A stretch of DNA of 64,000 nucleotides from Azorhizobium sp943371865 (GTDB lineage: Bacteria > Pseudomonadota > Alphaproteobacteria > Rhizobiales > Xanthobacteraceae), in NCBI RefSeq assembly GCF_943371865.1, contig NZ_CALRWL010000016.1:43592-107591 (forward strand), in the 5' to 3' direction. Made by a program: the position numbers and the translations under genes. A model generated the notes under the pieces. It was not told where the DNA came from. It saw only the letters and a program-made list of their open reading frames with translations, and searched no databases. Below are positions 27,286-35,947 of this stretch, piece after piece; the first letter of the stretch is position 1; every line of letters starts with the position of its first letter.

Positions 27286-28070
27286 GGGTGTGGCTCAATG
27301 GCGCGCTGCTGGACGCCGACGACGCCCGCATCGCCCCGGGAGACCGCGGCTTCACCCTCGGCGACGGCCTGTTCGAGACCTTGGCGGTGCGGGCGGGAAC
27401 CATCTCCCGGCTGCCGGCGCATCTGGCCCGCCTCGCCGCCGGCGCGCAGGTGCTGGGCCTGCCCCTGCCCGCATTTGACCTGCCCCAGATCGCCGCCGCT
27501 CTGTTGCAAGCCAATGGCTGGAGCGATGCGGTGCTGCGACTGACGGTGACGCGGGGCGTCGGGCCGCGCGGCGTGCTGCCGCCGGACCAGCCATCGCCCA
27601 CGGTGCTGGTCACCGCAGCCCCCATGGCTGCCCCCGGCGGCCCGGCGCGGTTGGTGACCGCCACCGTCACCCGGCGCAACGAACACTCGCCGCTCAGCCG
27701 CATCAAGTCGCTGAACTATCTCGACAACATCCTCGCCCGCCAGGAGGCCCACACCCTTGGCGCCGATGACGCCCTGCTGCTGAACACCCAGGGGCGGCTG
27801 GCGGAGAGCACCATTGCCAACGTCTTCCTGGTGCTGGACGGCACGCTGGTGACGCCGCCGCTCGGCGAGGGGGCTCTGCCAGGCGTGATGCGGGCGGAGG
27901 TTCTGGCCCATGGCGCCGTGGAGCGTCCGGTCAGTGTCGCAGACCTGCAAGCGGCGTCGGAAATCTTCCTCACCTCCAGCCTGGGGGTGCGCTCCGTGCA
28001 CGAACTCGCCGGCCGCGCTTTGTCCTCCCAGGCGGCGGCGGACGCCCTGCGCCGGGACATCACGCCATGA
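27282..28070 (+). CDS. pabC: Aminodeoxychorismate lyase (class IV aminotransferase fold)
   Basis: The 262-residue product has the fold-type IV PLP signature: GFTLGDGLFETLAVR, the PLP lysine in RIKSLNYLDNILARQEA and the cofactor segment RLAESTIANVFLV followed by GALPGVMRAEVL. Next to pabB and overlapping it by four bases (ATGA), it is most likely the lyase that releases 4-aminobenzoate and pyruvate. D-amino acid or branched-chain aminotransferase activity is the alternative; the operon decides for PabC. Confidence 0.88.
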   Translation: MRVWLNGALLDADDARIAPGDRGFTLGDGLFETLAVRAGTISRLPAHLARLAAGAQVLGLPLPAFDLPQIAAALLQANGWSDAVLRLTVTRGVGPRGVLPPDQPSPTVLVTAAPMAAPGGPARLVTATVTRRNEHSPLSRIKSLNYLDNILARQEAHTLGADDALLLNTQGRLAESTIANVFLVLDGTLVTPPLGEGALPGVMRAEVLAHGAVERPVSVADLQAASEIFLTSSLGVRSVHELAGRALSSQAAADALRRDITP

Positions 28071-28636
28071 ACGGCACCGGTATGCCCCACGTCCTCACCG
28101 GCCAACGCCTGCGGTTGCGCCGCTGGCGTCCGGACGACCTGGAGGGGCTGGCCAGCATGCACAGCGATCCGCAGGTGATGGAGCATTTGATGCCCATCGA
28201 CGGCCGCGCCGCCAGCGATGCGGTCGGCGCGCGGATCCAGCGGCATTTCGAGGACCACGGCTTCGGCCTCTGGGTGATCGAGGTGCCCGGCGTCGCGCCC
28301 TTCATCGGCTATACCGGCCTCGTCCATGTGCCCTATGAGGCGGCCTTCACCCCCGCGGTGGAAATCGGCTGGCGGATCCAGCGGGCCTATTGGGGGCATG
28401 GATATGTGACGGAAGCCGCGCGCCTCAGTCTGGTCGACGGTTTTGAACGCATCGGCTTAGAGCAGGTGATCGCCCTCACCGTCCCCGCCAACCGACGCTC
28501 CCGTGCGGTCATGACCCGCCTGGGCATGCGGCACGATCCGGCGGAGGATTTCGACCATCCCAATGTGCCGGAGGGCCACCCGCTGCGGCGGCATGTGCTC
28601 TATCGGCTCGATCGCGCCGATTTCGGGACTGCGTAG
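28067..28636 (+). CDS. GNAT N-acetyltransferase (RimJ/RimL type)
   Basis: The 189-residue product starts at ATG 28067 (overlap ATGA with pabC) or at ATG 28082. It has RLRLRRWRPDDLEGLASMHS, GRQ-type loop replaced by IGWRIQRAYWGHGYVTEAAR (acetyl-CoA site) and VPANRRSRAVMTRLGM, the RimJ/RimL-like pattern (Acetyltransf_3). Substrate unknown. It is the third gene of the pab operon, but a folate role is not implied. A bidirectional terminator follows. Confidence 0.85.
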   Translation: MNGTGMPHVLTGQRLRLRRWRPDDLEGLASMHSDPQVMEHLMPIDGRAASDAVGARIQRHFEDHGFGLWVIEVPGVAPFIGYTGLVHVPYEAAFTPAVEIGWRIQRAYWGHGYVTEAARLSLVDGFERIGLEQVIALTVPANRRSRAVMTRLGMRHDPAEDFDHPNVPEGHPLRRHVLYRLDRADFGTA

Positions 28637-28676
28637 GCCCGCGAGGCGGAGGCCTGCGGCACCGGTGCAGACGCAA

Positions 28677-28700
28677 AAGAGGCGGCTCGCGCCGCCTCTT
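28677..28700. terminator. Bidirectional terminator between GNAT gene and clpA
   Basis: AAGAGGCGGC (28677-28686), loop TCGC, GCCGCCTCTT (28691-28700): a ten-base-pair stem that continues into GCAA/TTGC. On the - strand it ends in a TTTT run, fitting clpA; it lies between convergent genes. Confidence 0.85.
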
Positions 28701-28730
28701 GCGTTCGATTGCAGATACCCGAGCCTCAGG

Positions 28731-31205
28731 TCACGCCTTGACCAAAGGCACCTTCGGCACATGGCTGCCCCGACGCGGGCTGCCCGAAGGCCCCCCGCTG
28801 CCGGACTTCGGCCCGCCCTTGGGGCCGGGCTTGGTGCCGGCCTTGGAGGCGCTCGCGGCGGCAGCGCGCTTGCGCGGGGCCCGCTTGACCACCGCCGGGG
28901 CGATCTTGTCGGGCTTCGGGGTGATCGGGCCTTCGGGGAATTCGAACGCCAGCTTGGACGTCGCCCCTTCGCCTTCCACCACCACCCGCACATGGCCGCC
29001 GTGCTTGAGACGTCCGAACAGCACCTGATCGGCCAGCGGCGTCTTGATGAACTCCTGAATCACCCGACCCATGGGGCGGGCGCCCATCTGCTCGTCATAG
29101 CCCTTCTCCACCAGCCACTGCGTGGCTTCGTCGGACAGCGCGATGGTGACGTTGCGGTCCGCCAGCTGGGCTTCCAGCTGGAGCACGAACTTCTCCACCA
29201 CCAGGCCGATCACTTCCGGCGGGAGATGGGCGAAGGTGATCACCGAATCGAGCCGGTTGCGGAATTCCGGGGCGAACGTGCGGTTGATCGCCTCGATGTC
29301 GTCGCCTTCCCGCTTGTTGCGAGTGAAGCCGTAGGCCGCCTTGGACAAGTCCGCCGCGCCCGCATTGGTGGTCATGATCAGGATCACGTTGCGGAAATCC
29401 ACCGACTTGCCGTTGTGGTCGGTGAGCTTCCCGTGGTCCATCACCTGCAGCAGGATATTGAACAGGTCCGGATGGGCCTTTTCGATTTCATCCAGCAGCA
29501 GCACGCAATGCGGGGTCTGGTCGACGCCGTCGGTCAAAAGGCCGCCCTGGTCGAAGCCCACATAGCCCGGAGGGGCGCCGATGAGCCGGGAGACCGTGTG
29601 GCGCTCCATATATTCCGACATGTCGAAGCGCAGCAGGTTCACGCCCAGAATGGAGGCGAGCTGCTTGGCCACTTCCGTCTTGCCAACGCCGGTGGGGCCG
29701 GAGAACAGATAGGAGCCGATGGGCTTCTCCGGTTCCCGGAGGCCGGCACGGGCCAGCTTGATGGAGGAGGCCAAAGCCTCGATGGCCTTGTCCTGCCCGT
29801 AGACCACCCGCTTCAGGGTCGTCTCCAGGTTGGACAGCATCTCGGTATCGTCCTTGGAGACGGACTTCGGCGGGATGCGGGCCATGGTGGCCACGGTCGC
29901 CTCGATCTCCTTCAGGCCGATGGTCTTCTTGCGCCGGGCTTCCGGCACCAGCATCTGCGCCGCGCCGCTCTCGTCGATCACGTCGATCGCCTTGTCCGGC
30001 AATTTGCGGTCATGGATGTAGCGGGCCGAGAGTTCCACCGCGGCCTTGATGGCCTCGTTGGTGTAGCGCAGCTTGTGATAGTCCTCGAAATAGGGCTTGA
30101 GGCCCTTCAGGATCTCGATGGTATCCGGCACGGTGGGCTCGGCCACGTCGATCTTCTGGAACCGGCGCACCAAGGCGCGGTCCTTCTCGAAATACTGCCG
30201 GTATTCCTTGTAGGTGGTGGAGCCCATGCAGCGCAGGGTGCCCGACGCCAGGGCCGGCTTCAGCAAGTTCGAGGCATCCATCGCCCCGCCCGAGGTCGCA
30301 CCGGCGCCGATCACCGTGTGGATCTCGTCGATGAACATGATGGCGTTGGGATAGGCCTCTATCTCCTTGACCACCTGCTTGAGGCGCTCTTCGAAATCGC
30401 CGCGATAGCGGGTACCGGCCAGCAGCGCGCCCATGTCCAGGGAGAAGATGGTGGCGGTGGCCAGCACCTCGGGCACGTCGCCATTGATGATGCGGCGCGC
30501 GAGGCCTTCGGCGATCGCGGTCTTGCCCACGCCCGGATCACCCACGAACAGCGGGTTGTTCTTCTGGCGGCGGCACAGCACCTGAATCGTGCGCTGGATT
30601 TCCGCATGGCGGCCGATCAGGGGATCGATCTTCCCCTCATGGGCCTTCTTGTTGAGGTTGACGCAATAAGCGTCCAAGGCATCCGCCTTCTTTTTGGTGT
30701 CCTCGCCGGATTTCGTTTCGGTCTCCTCCTCGGCGCCGCGTACCGGCCGGCTTTCGGACATGCCCGCCCGCTTGGCGATGCCGTGGGAAATGTAATTGAC
30801 CGCATCATACCGCGTCATGTCCTGCTCCTGCAGGAAATAGGCGGCATGGCTCTCGCGCTCGGCGAAGATGGCCACCAGCACGTTGGCGCCGGTCACTTCT
30901 TCGCGTCCCGAGGACTGTACGTGGATGACGGCGCGCTGGATGACGCGCTGGAAGCCGGCCGTGGGCTTGGAATCGTCGCCACCGGTCTGGACCAGATTTT
31001 CCAGTTCGGTGTCCACGTATTCGATCAGATTGCGGCGCAGTTTATCGAGATCGACATTGCAGGCGCGCATGACCGCCGCGGCATCCTGGTCATCGACCAA
31101 GGACAGCAGCAGATGCTCGAGCGTCGCATATTCGTGGTGGCGTTCATTGGCGAGCGCCAGGGCGCGATGGAGCGACTGTTCGAGGCTGCGGGAAAATGTG
31201 GGCAT
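28731..31205 (-). CDS. clpA: ATP-dependent Clp protease ATP-binding subunit ClpA
   Basis: The start ATG 31205 (MPTFSRSLEQSLHRALALAN) follows AGAGG with five bases; the GTG two codons upstream is less well placed. The 824-residue product has the Clp N domain (about 1-145), two AAA+ modules with Walker A GDPGVGKTAIAEG and GPTGVGKTEVAKQ, and the C-terminal D2-small domain. The last 55 residues are a basic low-complexity tail (RAPRKRAAAASASKAG, many Gly/Pro/Ser/Lys), longer than in E. coli ClpA (758 aa). ClpA feeds ClpP; its adaptor ClpS is encoded 170 bases upstream on the same strand. Confidence 0.96.
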   Translation of the reverse strand: MPTFSRSLEQSLHRALALANERHHEYATLEHLLLSLVDDQDAAAVMRACNVDLDKLRRNLIEYVDTELENLVQTGGDDSKPTAGFQRVIQRAVIHVQSSGREEVTGANVLVAIFAERESHAAYFLQEQDMTRYDAVNYISHGIAKRAGMSESRPVRGAEEETETKSGEDTKKKADALDAYCVNLNKKAHEGKIDPLIGRHAEIQRTIQVLCRRQKNNPLFVGDPGVGKTAIAEGLARRIINGDVPEVLATATIFSLDMGALLAGTRYRGDFEERLKQVVKEIEAYPNAIMFIDEIHTVIGAGATSGGAMDASNLLKPALASGTLRCMGSTTYKEYRQYFEKDRALVRRFQKIDVAEPTVPDTIEILKGLKPYFEDYHKLRYTNEAIKAAVELSARYIHDRKLPDKAIDVIDESGAAQMLVPEARRKKTIGLKEIEATVATMARIPPKSVSKDDTEMLSNLETTLKRVVYGQDKAIEALASSIKLARAGLREPEKPIGSYLFSGPTGVGKTEVAKQLASILGVNLLRFDMSEYMERHTVSRLIGAPPGYVGFDQGGLLTDGVDQTPHCVLLLDEIEKAHPDLFNILLQVMDHGKLTDHNGKSVDFRNVILIMTTNAGAADLSKAAYGFTRNKREGDDIEAINRTFAPEFRNRLDSVITFAHLPPEVIGLVVEKFVLQLEAQLADRNVTIALSDEATQWLVEKGYDEQMGARPMGRVIQEFIKTPLADQVLFGRLKHGGHVRVVVEGEGATSKLAFEFPEGPITPKPDKIAPAVVKRAPRKRAAAASASKAGTKPGPKGGPKSGSGGPSGSPRRGSHVPKVPLVKA

Positions 31206-31374
31206 CGACACCTCTATCTCGTGCCGCGCTCAAGATCCCGGCCGGTCCGTGGATCTCGATCGTGCACGCGCTCCAACAAACTTTGTACCGGCATCCCCCC
31301 GGCGCAAGACCCTCATCCGATGATCGTACGCTCGGACGTGAGAACATAGGTGGCAAACTATGGTTGCGTGGCGC

Positions 31375-31782
31375 TCACTTTTTCTCCATCACGCATTGCA
31401 GGGGATGCTGGTGCTTGCGGGCGAAAGCCATGACCTGCGTCACTTTGGGTTCCGCCACTTCATAGGTGAACACCCCGCACTCCCCCACACCGTGGTGGTG
31501 AACGTGCAGCATGATGGTGTTGGCTTCCTCGCGGTTCTTGCTGAAGAACCGCTCGAGCACATGCACCACAAATTCCATAGGGGTGTAGTCGTCGTTCAGC
31601 AGCAGCACGCGATAGAGGCTCGGTCGCTTGACCTGCGTCTTGGTGCGCGTGATCACCGCGGTTCCGGGACCGCCGTTGTTCCCGCCGCGACGCGGCTTGT
31701 CCTCGTCCCCGGCGGCGCGCGGCCACTCCAGGGGGGATCGGGACCAATCTGAAACCATGTCTAGCACTGTCATCATCGGCAT
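31375..31782 (-). CDS. clpS: ClpS adaptor protein
   Basis: The C-terminal 100 residues match ClpS closely: KRPSLYRVLLLNDDYTPMEF, ERFFSKNREEANTIMLHVH, CGVFTYEVAEPKVTQVMAFA, EKK end. ClpS binds N-degron substrates and brings them to ClpA. The start is uncertain: ATG 31782 (MPMMTVLDMVSDWSRSP) has AAGG before it; ATG 31758 and the longer frame to 31917 are alternatives. The N-terminal part before KTQVKRPSL is low-complexity. It lies just upstream of clpA, the usual partner order. Confidence 0.93.
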   Translation of the reverse strand: MPMMTVLDMVSDWSRSPLEWPRAAGDEDKPRRGGNNGGPGTAVITRTKTQVKRPSLYRVLLLNDDYTPMEFVVHVLERFFSKNREEANTIMLHVHHHGVGECGVFTYEVAEPKVTQVMAFARKHQHPLQCVMEKK

Positions 31783-31927
31783 CTGCGCCTTGTCCGGTTG
31801 CTGCGACCACACAGGGTCCGCCGCCATGGCGCTAGCCGAATAATAGGAAGCGGAGCTCGTAAGCGCCAGACCAACCTGGGGCAGAAATGCTGAAAAGCTA
31901 TCTGCGCTGCACTGCACGCACAGCTTT

Positions 31928-31958
31928 GCGAAAGGCCCGGCAGCACCGGGCCTTTCGC
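31928..31958 (-). terminator. Strong hairpin after the phasin gene
   Basis: GCGAAAGGCCCGG (31928-31940) and CCGGGCCTTTCGC (31946-31958) form a perfect 13-base-pair stem with a five-base loop 18 bases beyond the phasin stop. It has a CTTT run within the stem but no long T tail; termination for the - strand is likely. Confidence 0.8.
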
Positions 31959-31976
31959 CATCACCTCGAAACGAGA

Positions 31977-32309
31977 TCAGCCGCGAACCTTGGAAAAGGC
32001 CGCCTCGTAGGGCTTGTAGGCTTCCTTGGCCAGGGCCGAATACAGTTCGCCCAGCTTGGCGTTCTCGGCCACCAGCGCCTCATAGGCGCTCTTCAGGTAG
32101 CTCTGCTGGATCTCGACAGCCTGCTCAAGGGTCTTGGCGCCGAGCAGCTTTTCCAGGGTGGCAGTGCTCTGCTCGAAGGACGACTTGGTGTAGTCCGCCA
32201 CTTCGATCGCGATCGCCTGCGCACCCTTCGACAGCGCGCCGAAGCTGCTCATCGCCAGATCCACGTTTTCCTTGCCAATCTTCTGAAATTGCTCAGGTCC
32301 CTGAACCAT
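31977..32309 (-). CDS. Phasin family protein
   Basis: The start ATG 32309 (MVQGPEQFQKIGKENVDLAM) is six bases after GGAG; an ATG five codons upstream has the ribosome site directly against it. The 110-residue product is all helical with the Phasin_2 pattern: MSSFGALSKGAQAIAIEVAD, TKSSFEQSTATLEKLLGAKT, LEQAVEIQQSYLKSAYEAL. Phasins coat polyhydroxyalkanoate granules; small members like this are common in Rhizobiales and may also occur in non-storage roles. The longer frame to 32444 is rejected as poorly supported. No pha gene is nearby. Confidence 0.88.
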   Translation of the reverse strand: MVQGPEQFQKIGKENVDLAMSSFGALSKGAQAIAIEVADYTKSSFEQSTATLEKLLGAKTLEQAVEIQQSYLKSAYEALVAENAKLGELYSALAKEAYKPYEAAFSKVRG

Positions 32310-32615
32310 GAGTGTCTCCATCCTTTTGCCGACCAACGGTCCCCACAGGAAACCGCTGAGCGAGTTTTCCCCCCGCTCGAGTCTCAATATCATGCAGCGC
32401 ACCATTTTGGTCAAGCATTTTTTGTGCACCGCACAATATGGCAAGCTAAGGGGTTTCCGCGCCCGGTTTACGCCTTAGTAACCGCCCCTTCTTACGCTGC
32501 ACCATCGGTCAATTTCCCGGCACGGGTCGTCCGCATCCGGTGGTGGGCATGCATTCGCCCGCCGCGGTGCCCCTGCCTACGAATGCCCCCAGGGCTGACA
32601 GACGGAACCAGTTAC
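32310..32615. other. Divergent intergenic region, phasin / carboxypeptidase
   Basis: This 306-base gap holds the promoters of the phasin (-) and carboxypeptidase (+) genes. Bases 32385-32450 are AT-richer (ATTTTGGTCAAGCATTTTTTG), fitting a phasin promoter region; no named site is recognised. Confidence 0.4.
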
Positions 32616-34277
32616 ATGCGCTTTGCCTTCGGCACCCCCTTCACCACGAAACTTGTCGCCGTCACGGTCATGGCGGCGATCTCGGTGATGGCCAGTAACG
32701 CCGAAGCCAAGTCCACCAAGAAGCAGCGCGCCGCGCAGACATCCGCCCGCAAGGCCACCCCCGTCTCAGTCGCCGACTCCGGATGGCGCCGCGGCACCGC
32801 CGCCATCGTGGTGGACGGCAATACCGGCCGGGTGATGTACGAAGAAAATGCCGACGCCCTGCGCCATCCGGCGTCGCTGACCAAGATCATGACCCTCTAC
32901 ATGCTGTTCGAGCAGCTGGAAGCGGGCCGGCTGAAGCTGGACAGCGAATTGCCGGTGTCATCGAAAGCCGCCTCGCAGTCTCCTTCGAAGCTGAATCTGC
33001 GGCCCGGCAGCACCATCGAGGTGGACGACGCCATCAAGGCCATCGTCACCCGCTCCGCGAACGACGTGGCTGTGGTCATCGGGGAAGCCATTGGCGGATC
33101 GGAATCCAACTTTGCCGACCTGATGACCCGCAAGGCGCGGGCGCTGGGCATGGACAACACCACCTTCCGCAATGCCTCCGGCCTGCCCAATCCGGGGCAG
33201 GTAACGACCGCCCGCGACCTGTCCATTCTCGGCCGCGCGATCCAGGATCGGTTCCCGCGGGAATATCGCTATTTCTCCACCCGCAGCTTCGTCTATCGCG
33301 GCGAGACCATCGGCAACCACAACCGCCTGCTGGGTCGCATCGAAGGCGTGGATGGCATCAAGACCGGCTATACCAACGCCTCCGGCTTCAACCTAGTCAC
33401 CTCGGTGCATCGCGACAACCGGTTCGTCATCGGCGTGGTGCTCGGCGGTGCGAGCGGCAGTTCCCGTGACAATCGCATGGCCAATCTCGTGACTGACGCC
33501 CTGCCCCGGGCCTATGCGGGCAATCGCACCGCCCCGAAGGTGGTGGAAGCCTCCGCCCGCGAGCCAGCCCCGGTCCCCGCCGCCGCGCCGGTGCGCCAGG
33601 CGGAGATGCAGACCGCCCCGGCGCCGCTCCCTGCGCCCCAGCGTGTGGCCTATGTCAGCGCCGACCCTGTGACCACCTCTGGCATCACAACGCGCACGCC
33701 GGCGCCTGGTTCCGCCGAACCGATCAAGCCGGTGGCGGTGAAGACGGTGACCATCAGCCGCCCCATCACCAATCCGGTGCCGGCCCAGACCTTCACCACT
33801 CCCGAGGGACAGGTGCTCGGCTATGTGGCACCGCAGCCGTCCAACCTCGCCCCTCCCGCCGATATTCAGCTGGTCGCACAATCCGCCCCGCCGCAGGCGC
33901 CGAGCGTGCGCACCGCAGCCGCAGGGCCGGTGGCCCTCCCCGCCGCGGCGGTTGCCGCCGCCCAGCCCGCGCCAAAGCCGGTGAAGGTGGCGTCCGCCGC
34001 CCCCATGGCGCCGCAGGCCGCGGCGCCGTCCCGCTCCGGCTGGATCATCCAGATCGGCGCTTTCGGCGCCGAGAAGGAAGCCCGCGCCAAGCTGGACGTG
34101 GCCAAGAGCAAGGCGGGCCGCGTGCTCGGCGGGGCCGATCCCTACACCGAGAAGGTGGAGAAGGGCGCGTCCGACATCTACCGCGCCCGGTTCGCCGGCC
34201 TCACCGAAAAAGACGCCAAGGAAGCCTGTCGTTTACTGCAGCGCAACGACTTTGCCTGCATGACTCTACGGCACTGA
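32616..34277 (+). CDS. D-alanyl-D-alanine carboxypeptidase (peptidase S11) with SPOR domain
   Basis: The start ATG 32616 (MRFAFGTPFTTKLVAVTVMA) is chosen because a signal peptide follows (cleavage near SNAEA); the frame is open far upstream over non-coding DNA. The 553-residue product has the DD-peptidase motifs SLTK (PASLTKIMTLYM), SAN (TRSANDVAVVIGEA) and KTG (DGIKTGYTNASGF), then a Pro/Ala-rich linker of about 190 residues, and a C-terminal SPOR domain (SGWIIQIGAFGAEKEA, residues about 470-553) that binds denuded peptidoglycan at the septum. It trims pentapeptides in the periplasm, probably at the division site. The SPOR fusion is a known alphaproteobacterial arrangement. Confidence 0.93.
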   Translation: MRFAFGTPFTTKLVAVTVMAAISVMASNAEAKSTKKQRAAQTSARKATPVSVADSGWRRGTAAIVVDGNTGRVMYEENADALRHPASLTKIMTLYMLFEQLEAGRLKLDSELPVSSKAASQSPSKLNLRPGSTIEVDDAIKAIVTRSANDVAVVIGEAIGGSESNFADLMTRKARALGMDNTTFRNASGLPNPGQVTTARDLSILGRAIQDRFPREYRYFSTRSFVYRGETIGNHNRLLGRIEGVDGIKTGYTNASGFNLVTSVHRDNRFVIGVVLGGASGSSRDNRMANLVTDALPRAYAGNRTAPKVVEASAREPAPVPAAAPVRQAEMQTAPAPLPAPQRVAYVSADPVTTSGITTRTPAPGSAEPIKPVAVKTVTISRPITNPVPAQTFTTPEGQVLGYVAPQPSNLAPPADIQLVAQSAPPQAPSVRTAAAGPVALPAAAVAAAQPAPKPVKVASAAPMAPQAAAPSRSGWIIQIGAFGAEKEARAKLDVAKSKAGRVLGGADPYTEKVEKGASDIYRARFAGLTEKDAKEACRLLQRNDFACMTLRH

Positions 34278-34295
34278 AAAGTCGATTGAGGAACA

Positions 34296-35042
34296 TCATC
34301 CATGGCGGCGCAGGATCACATCCTTGGCCTGATTGACCCGCGCGGCGAGGTAGCCGGAGCCGCCGTGGTCGGGGTGGAGTTTTTTCATCAGATTCCGGTG
34401 CGCCGCCCTTACCGTCGCCTCGTCGGCCCCCGGCTCAACACCAAGAACCTGATGAGCCTCCTCTTCGGTCATCGCGGAATCGGCCGGTCGCGCTCCGCCA
34501 CCGCCCATATTCCCCCGACCCGCATCACCTTGAACGTGTTCTCGCCAAGCGGGCGCCCGGCGGTCGAGATAAGCTTCGATTAGGCTCAGCGACTGCGGAT
34601 CCAGGCTGGTACGCAGGGCCAGCAGCGCCGGCAGATCCAAGGTGTCCAGCATCACCCCGGCCTGCGGCCCGGCAATGATCCTGCCGCTCAGCGCCCCGGT
34701 GCCGTGATCCAGTTCCATCTCCAGCAGCGGCGAGCGGACCCGAGAGACGCGCGGTGTCCCCTGCCCGCCGAACACGCCGCCGAACATCGATCGGAACGGA
34801 CCCGCCCATCGGCCCAATCCGCCCGGACTGACCCGTCCGAGCAAGGCGAAACCGAGCACCGCCAACGGGATCGCGGCACCGAACCGCCCCGTCAACAGCG
34901 CCCCGAGCGCCGCGGAGAGGGACAGATAGGCACCGGCCCGGGTGACGAAGCGCGTCAGGGTCTTGGCATCCATGCCGCTCCAGAGCTTGAGGGCATAAAG
35001 ACCCACTGCCAGAAGCAGCAGCCCCGCCAGAACGCTTACCAT
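34296..35042 (-). CDS. Membrane-anchored J-domain protein (TIM14/Pam18-like layout)
   Basis: The start ATG 35042 (MVSVLAGLLLLAVGLYALKL) follows AGGAGAGG. The 248-residue product has an N-terminal membrane segment, a second hydrophobic region (about 30-65), a cytoplasmic middle part, and a C-terminal J domain with LGVEPGADEATVRAAHRNLM and the HPD motif (KKLHPDHGGSGYLAARVN). N-terminal anchor plus C-terminal J domain is the layout of TIM14/Pam18 and related alphaproteobacterial proteins. It should stimulate DnaK-type ATPase at the membrane. It follows the VWA-like gene by 11 bases, so the two form an operon. Confidence 0.85.
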   Translation of the reverse strand: MVSVLAGLLLLAVGLYALKLWSGMDAKTLTRFVTRAGAYLSLSAALGALLTGRFGAAIPLAVLGFALLGRVSPGGLGRWAGPFRSMFGGVFGGQGTPRVSRVRSPLLEMELDHGTGALSGRIIAGPQAGVMLDTLDLPALLALRTSLDPQSLSLIEAYLDRRAPAWREHVQGDAGRGNMGGGGARPADSAMTEEEAHQVLGVEPGADEATVRAAHRNLMKKLHPDHGGSGYLAARVNQAKDVILRRHG

Positions 35043-35053
35043 ATGAACCTCTC

Positions 35054-35761
35054 CTAACGGCCCATGGCCGCAATCAACCGCTTCGCGCCCGCATCGCGCG
35101 ATGTCAGCAAGGCGCTCTGGCCGCCGGCGGCATAGGTCGCCACCGCCCGCAGCAAGGTGCGCAATTCGTTCGCCGCGCCCGCGTCGAACCGGCACCACGC
35201 CCCGCCGGTGAGGCGCGCCATCTCCCGGAACGTGCGCTCCACGTGCGGGTCGTTGCCTTCCTGGAACACGAACAGCCGCACCCCATGCACGCCCAGGCGC
35301 CCGGCGTCCAGCAGCAGGGCTTCGGCATCCTCTTCCATGGCATCGCCCACGAACACCGCCGCCTTGAGGCCGGAACGCTCCGCCTCTCCCTGCAAATGCC
35401 GCAGCACCCGGCCGATCTGGGTCCGGCCGCCCTGGCAGGCGATCTGCCCCATCAGGCGGCCCAGGGCGCGGGTGTCCGCCACATAGGGCGAGCTGCGGCA
35501 TTCATCGGCGCCGCGGTAATAGACCAGTTGAACCTTGAGGCCCCCCAGGCCCGCGGTGACATCGAACATCTCCGCCTGCAGGGCGCAGGCCAGATCCCAC
35601 GTGGGTTGGCGCGAGGCGGTGGCATCCAGCGCGAACGCCAGCCGCCCACCGCCCTCCCCCGCCCGCAGGGGGCCGAGGGATCGGGCGGCATCCAGAAAGC
35701 TGTCGATAGAGCTGGCCGGCGATGACACCCCCGCCGGGAGGTCCGGCTTATCGGAGGCCAT
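35054..35761 (-). CDS. VWA-domain-like protein
   Basis: The start ATG 35761 (MASDKPDLPAGVSSPASSID) gives 235 residues; the longer frame to 36157 lies antisense to panC. After a short linker the protein has a von Willebrand A-type fold: RLAFALDATASRQPTWDLAC with a DxTxS MIDAS-like motif, then strands VQLVYYRG, KAAVFVGDAMEED, GVRLFVFQEGND and ARLTGGAWCRF. VWA domains bind metal and mediate protein contacts. It is co-directional and tightly linked with the J-domain gene; a joint role is plausible but unknown. Confidence 0.75.
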   Translation of the reverse strand: MASDKPDLPAGVSSPASSIDSFLDAARSLGPLRAGEGGGRLAFALDATASRQPTWDLACALQAEMFDVTAGLGGLKVQLVYYRGADECRSSPYVADTRALGRLMGQIACQGGRTQIGRVLRHLQGEAERSGLKAAVFVGDAMEEDAEALLLDAGRLGVHGVRLFVFQEGNDPHVERTFREMARLTGGAWCRFDAGAANELRTLLRAVATYAAGGQSALLTSRDAGAKRLIAAMGR

Positions 35762-35891
35762 GGCAGGGCATGGCGTTGCGGGAGGATGCGGCGGGCAAAT
35801 CAGACATGACCTGAAAATAGGGTGTCCCGGTCCAAGCACCAAGAGCCCGTGTCGAGGAGGCGAAATCCCGCATGCCGCTTCCCTCCTCCGG

Positions 35892-35938
35892 CCGAGGGCT
35901 TTAGGTTCCGCTTCCGCAAAGGGCGGAACGGCCCTCGG
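35892..35938 (+). promoter_or_regulatory. Nested hairpin leader just upstream of panC
   Basis: Outer stem CCGAGGGC/GCCCTCGG (35892-35899 with 35931-35938) and inner stem GTTCCGC/GCGGAAC (35905-35911 with 35923-35929) end exactly at the GGGAGGA ribosome site of panC. It may expose or mask that site or act as an attenuator; no known riboswitch is recognised. Confidence 0.45.
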
Positions 35939-35947
35939 GAGGACGTG

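Noticed and set aside
31887..32615. Long N-terminal extension of the D,D-carboxypeptidase frame
   Set aside because: The extension lies antisense to the phasin gene and its terminator; a signal peptide starts at 32616.
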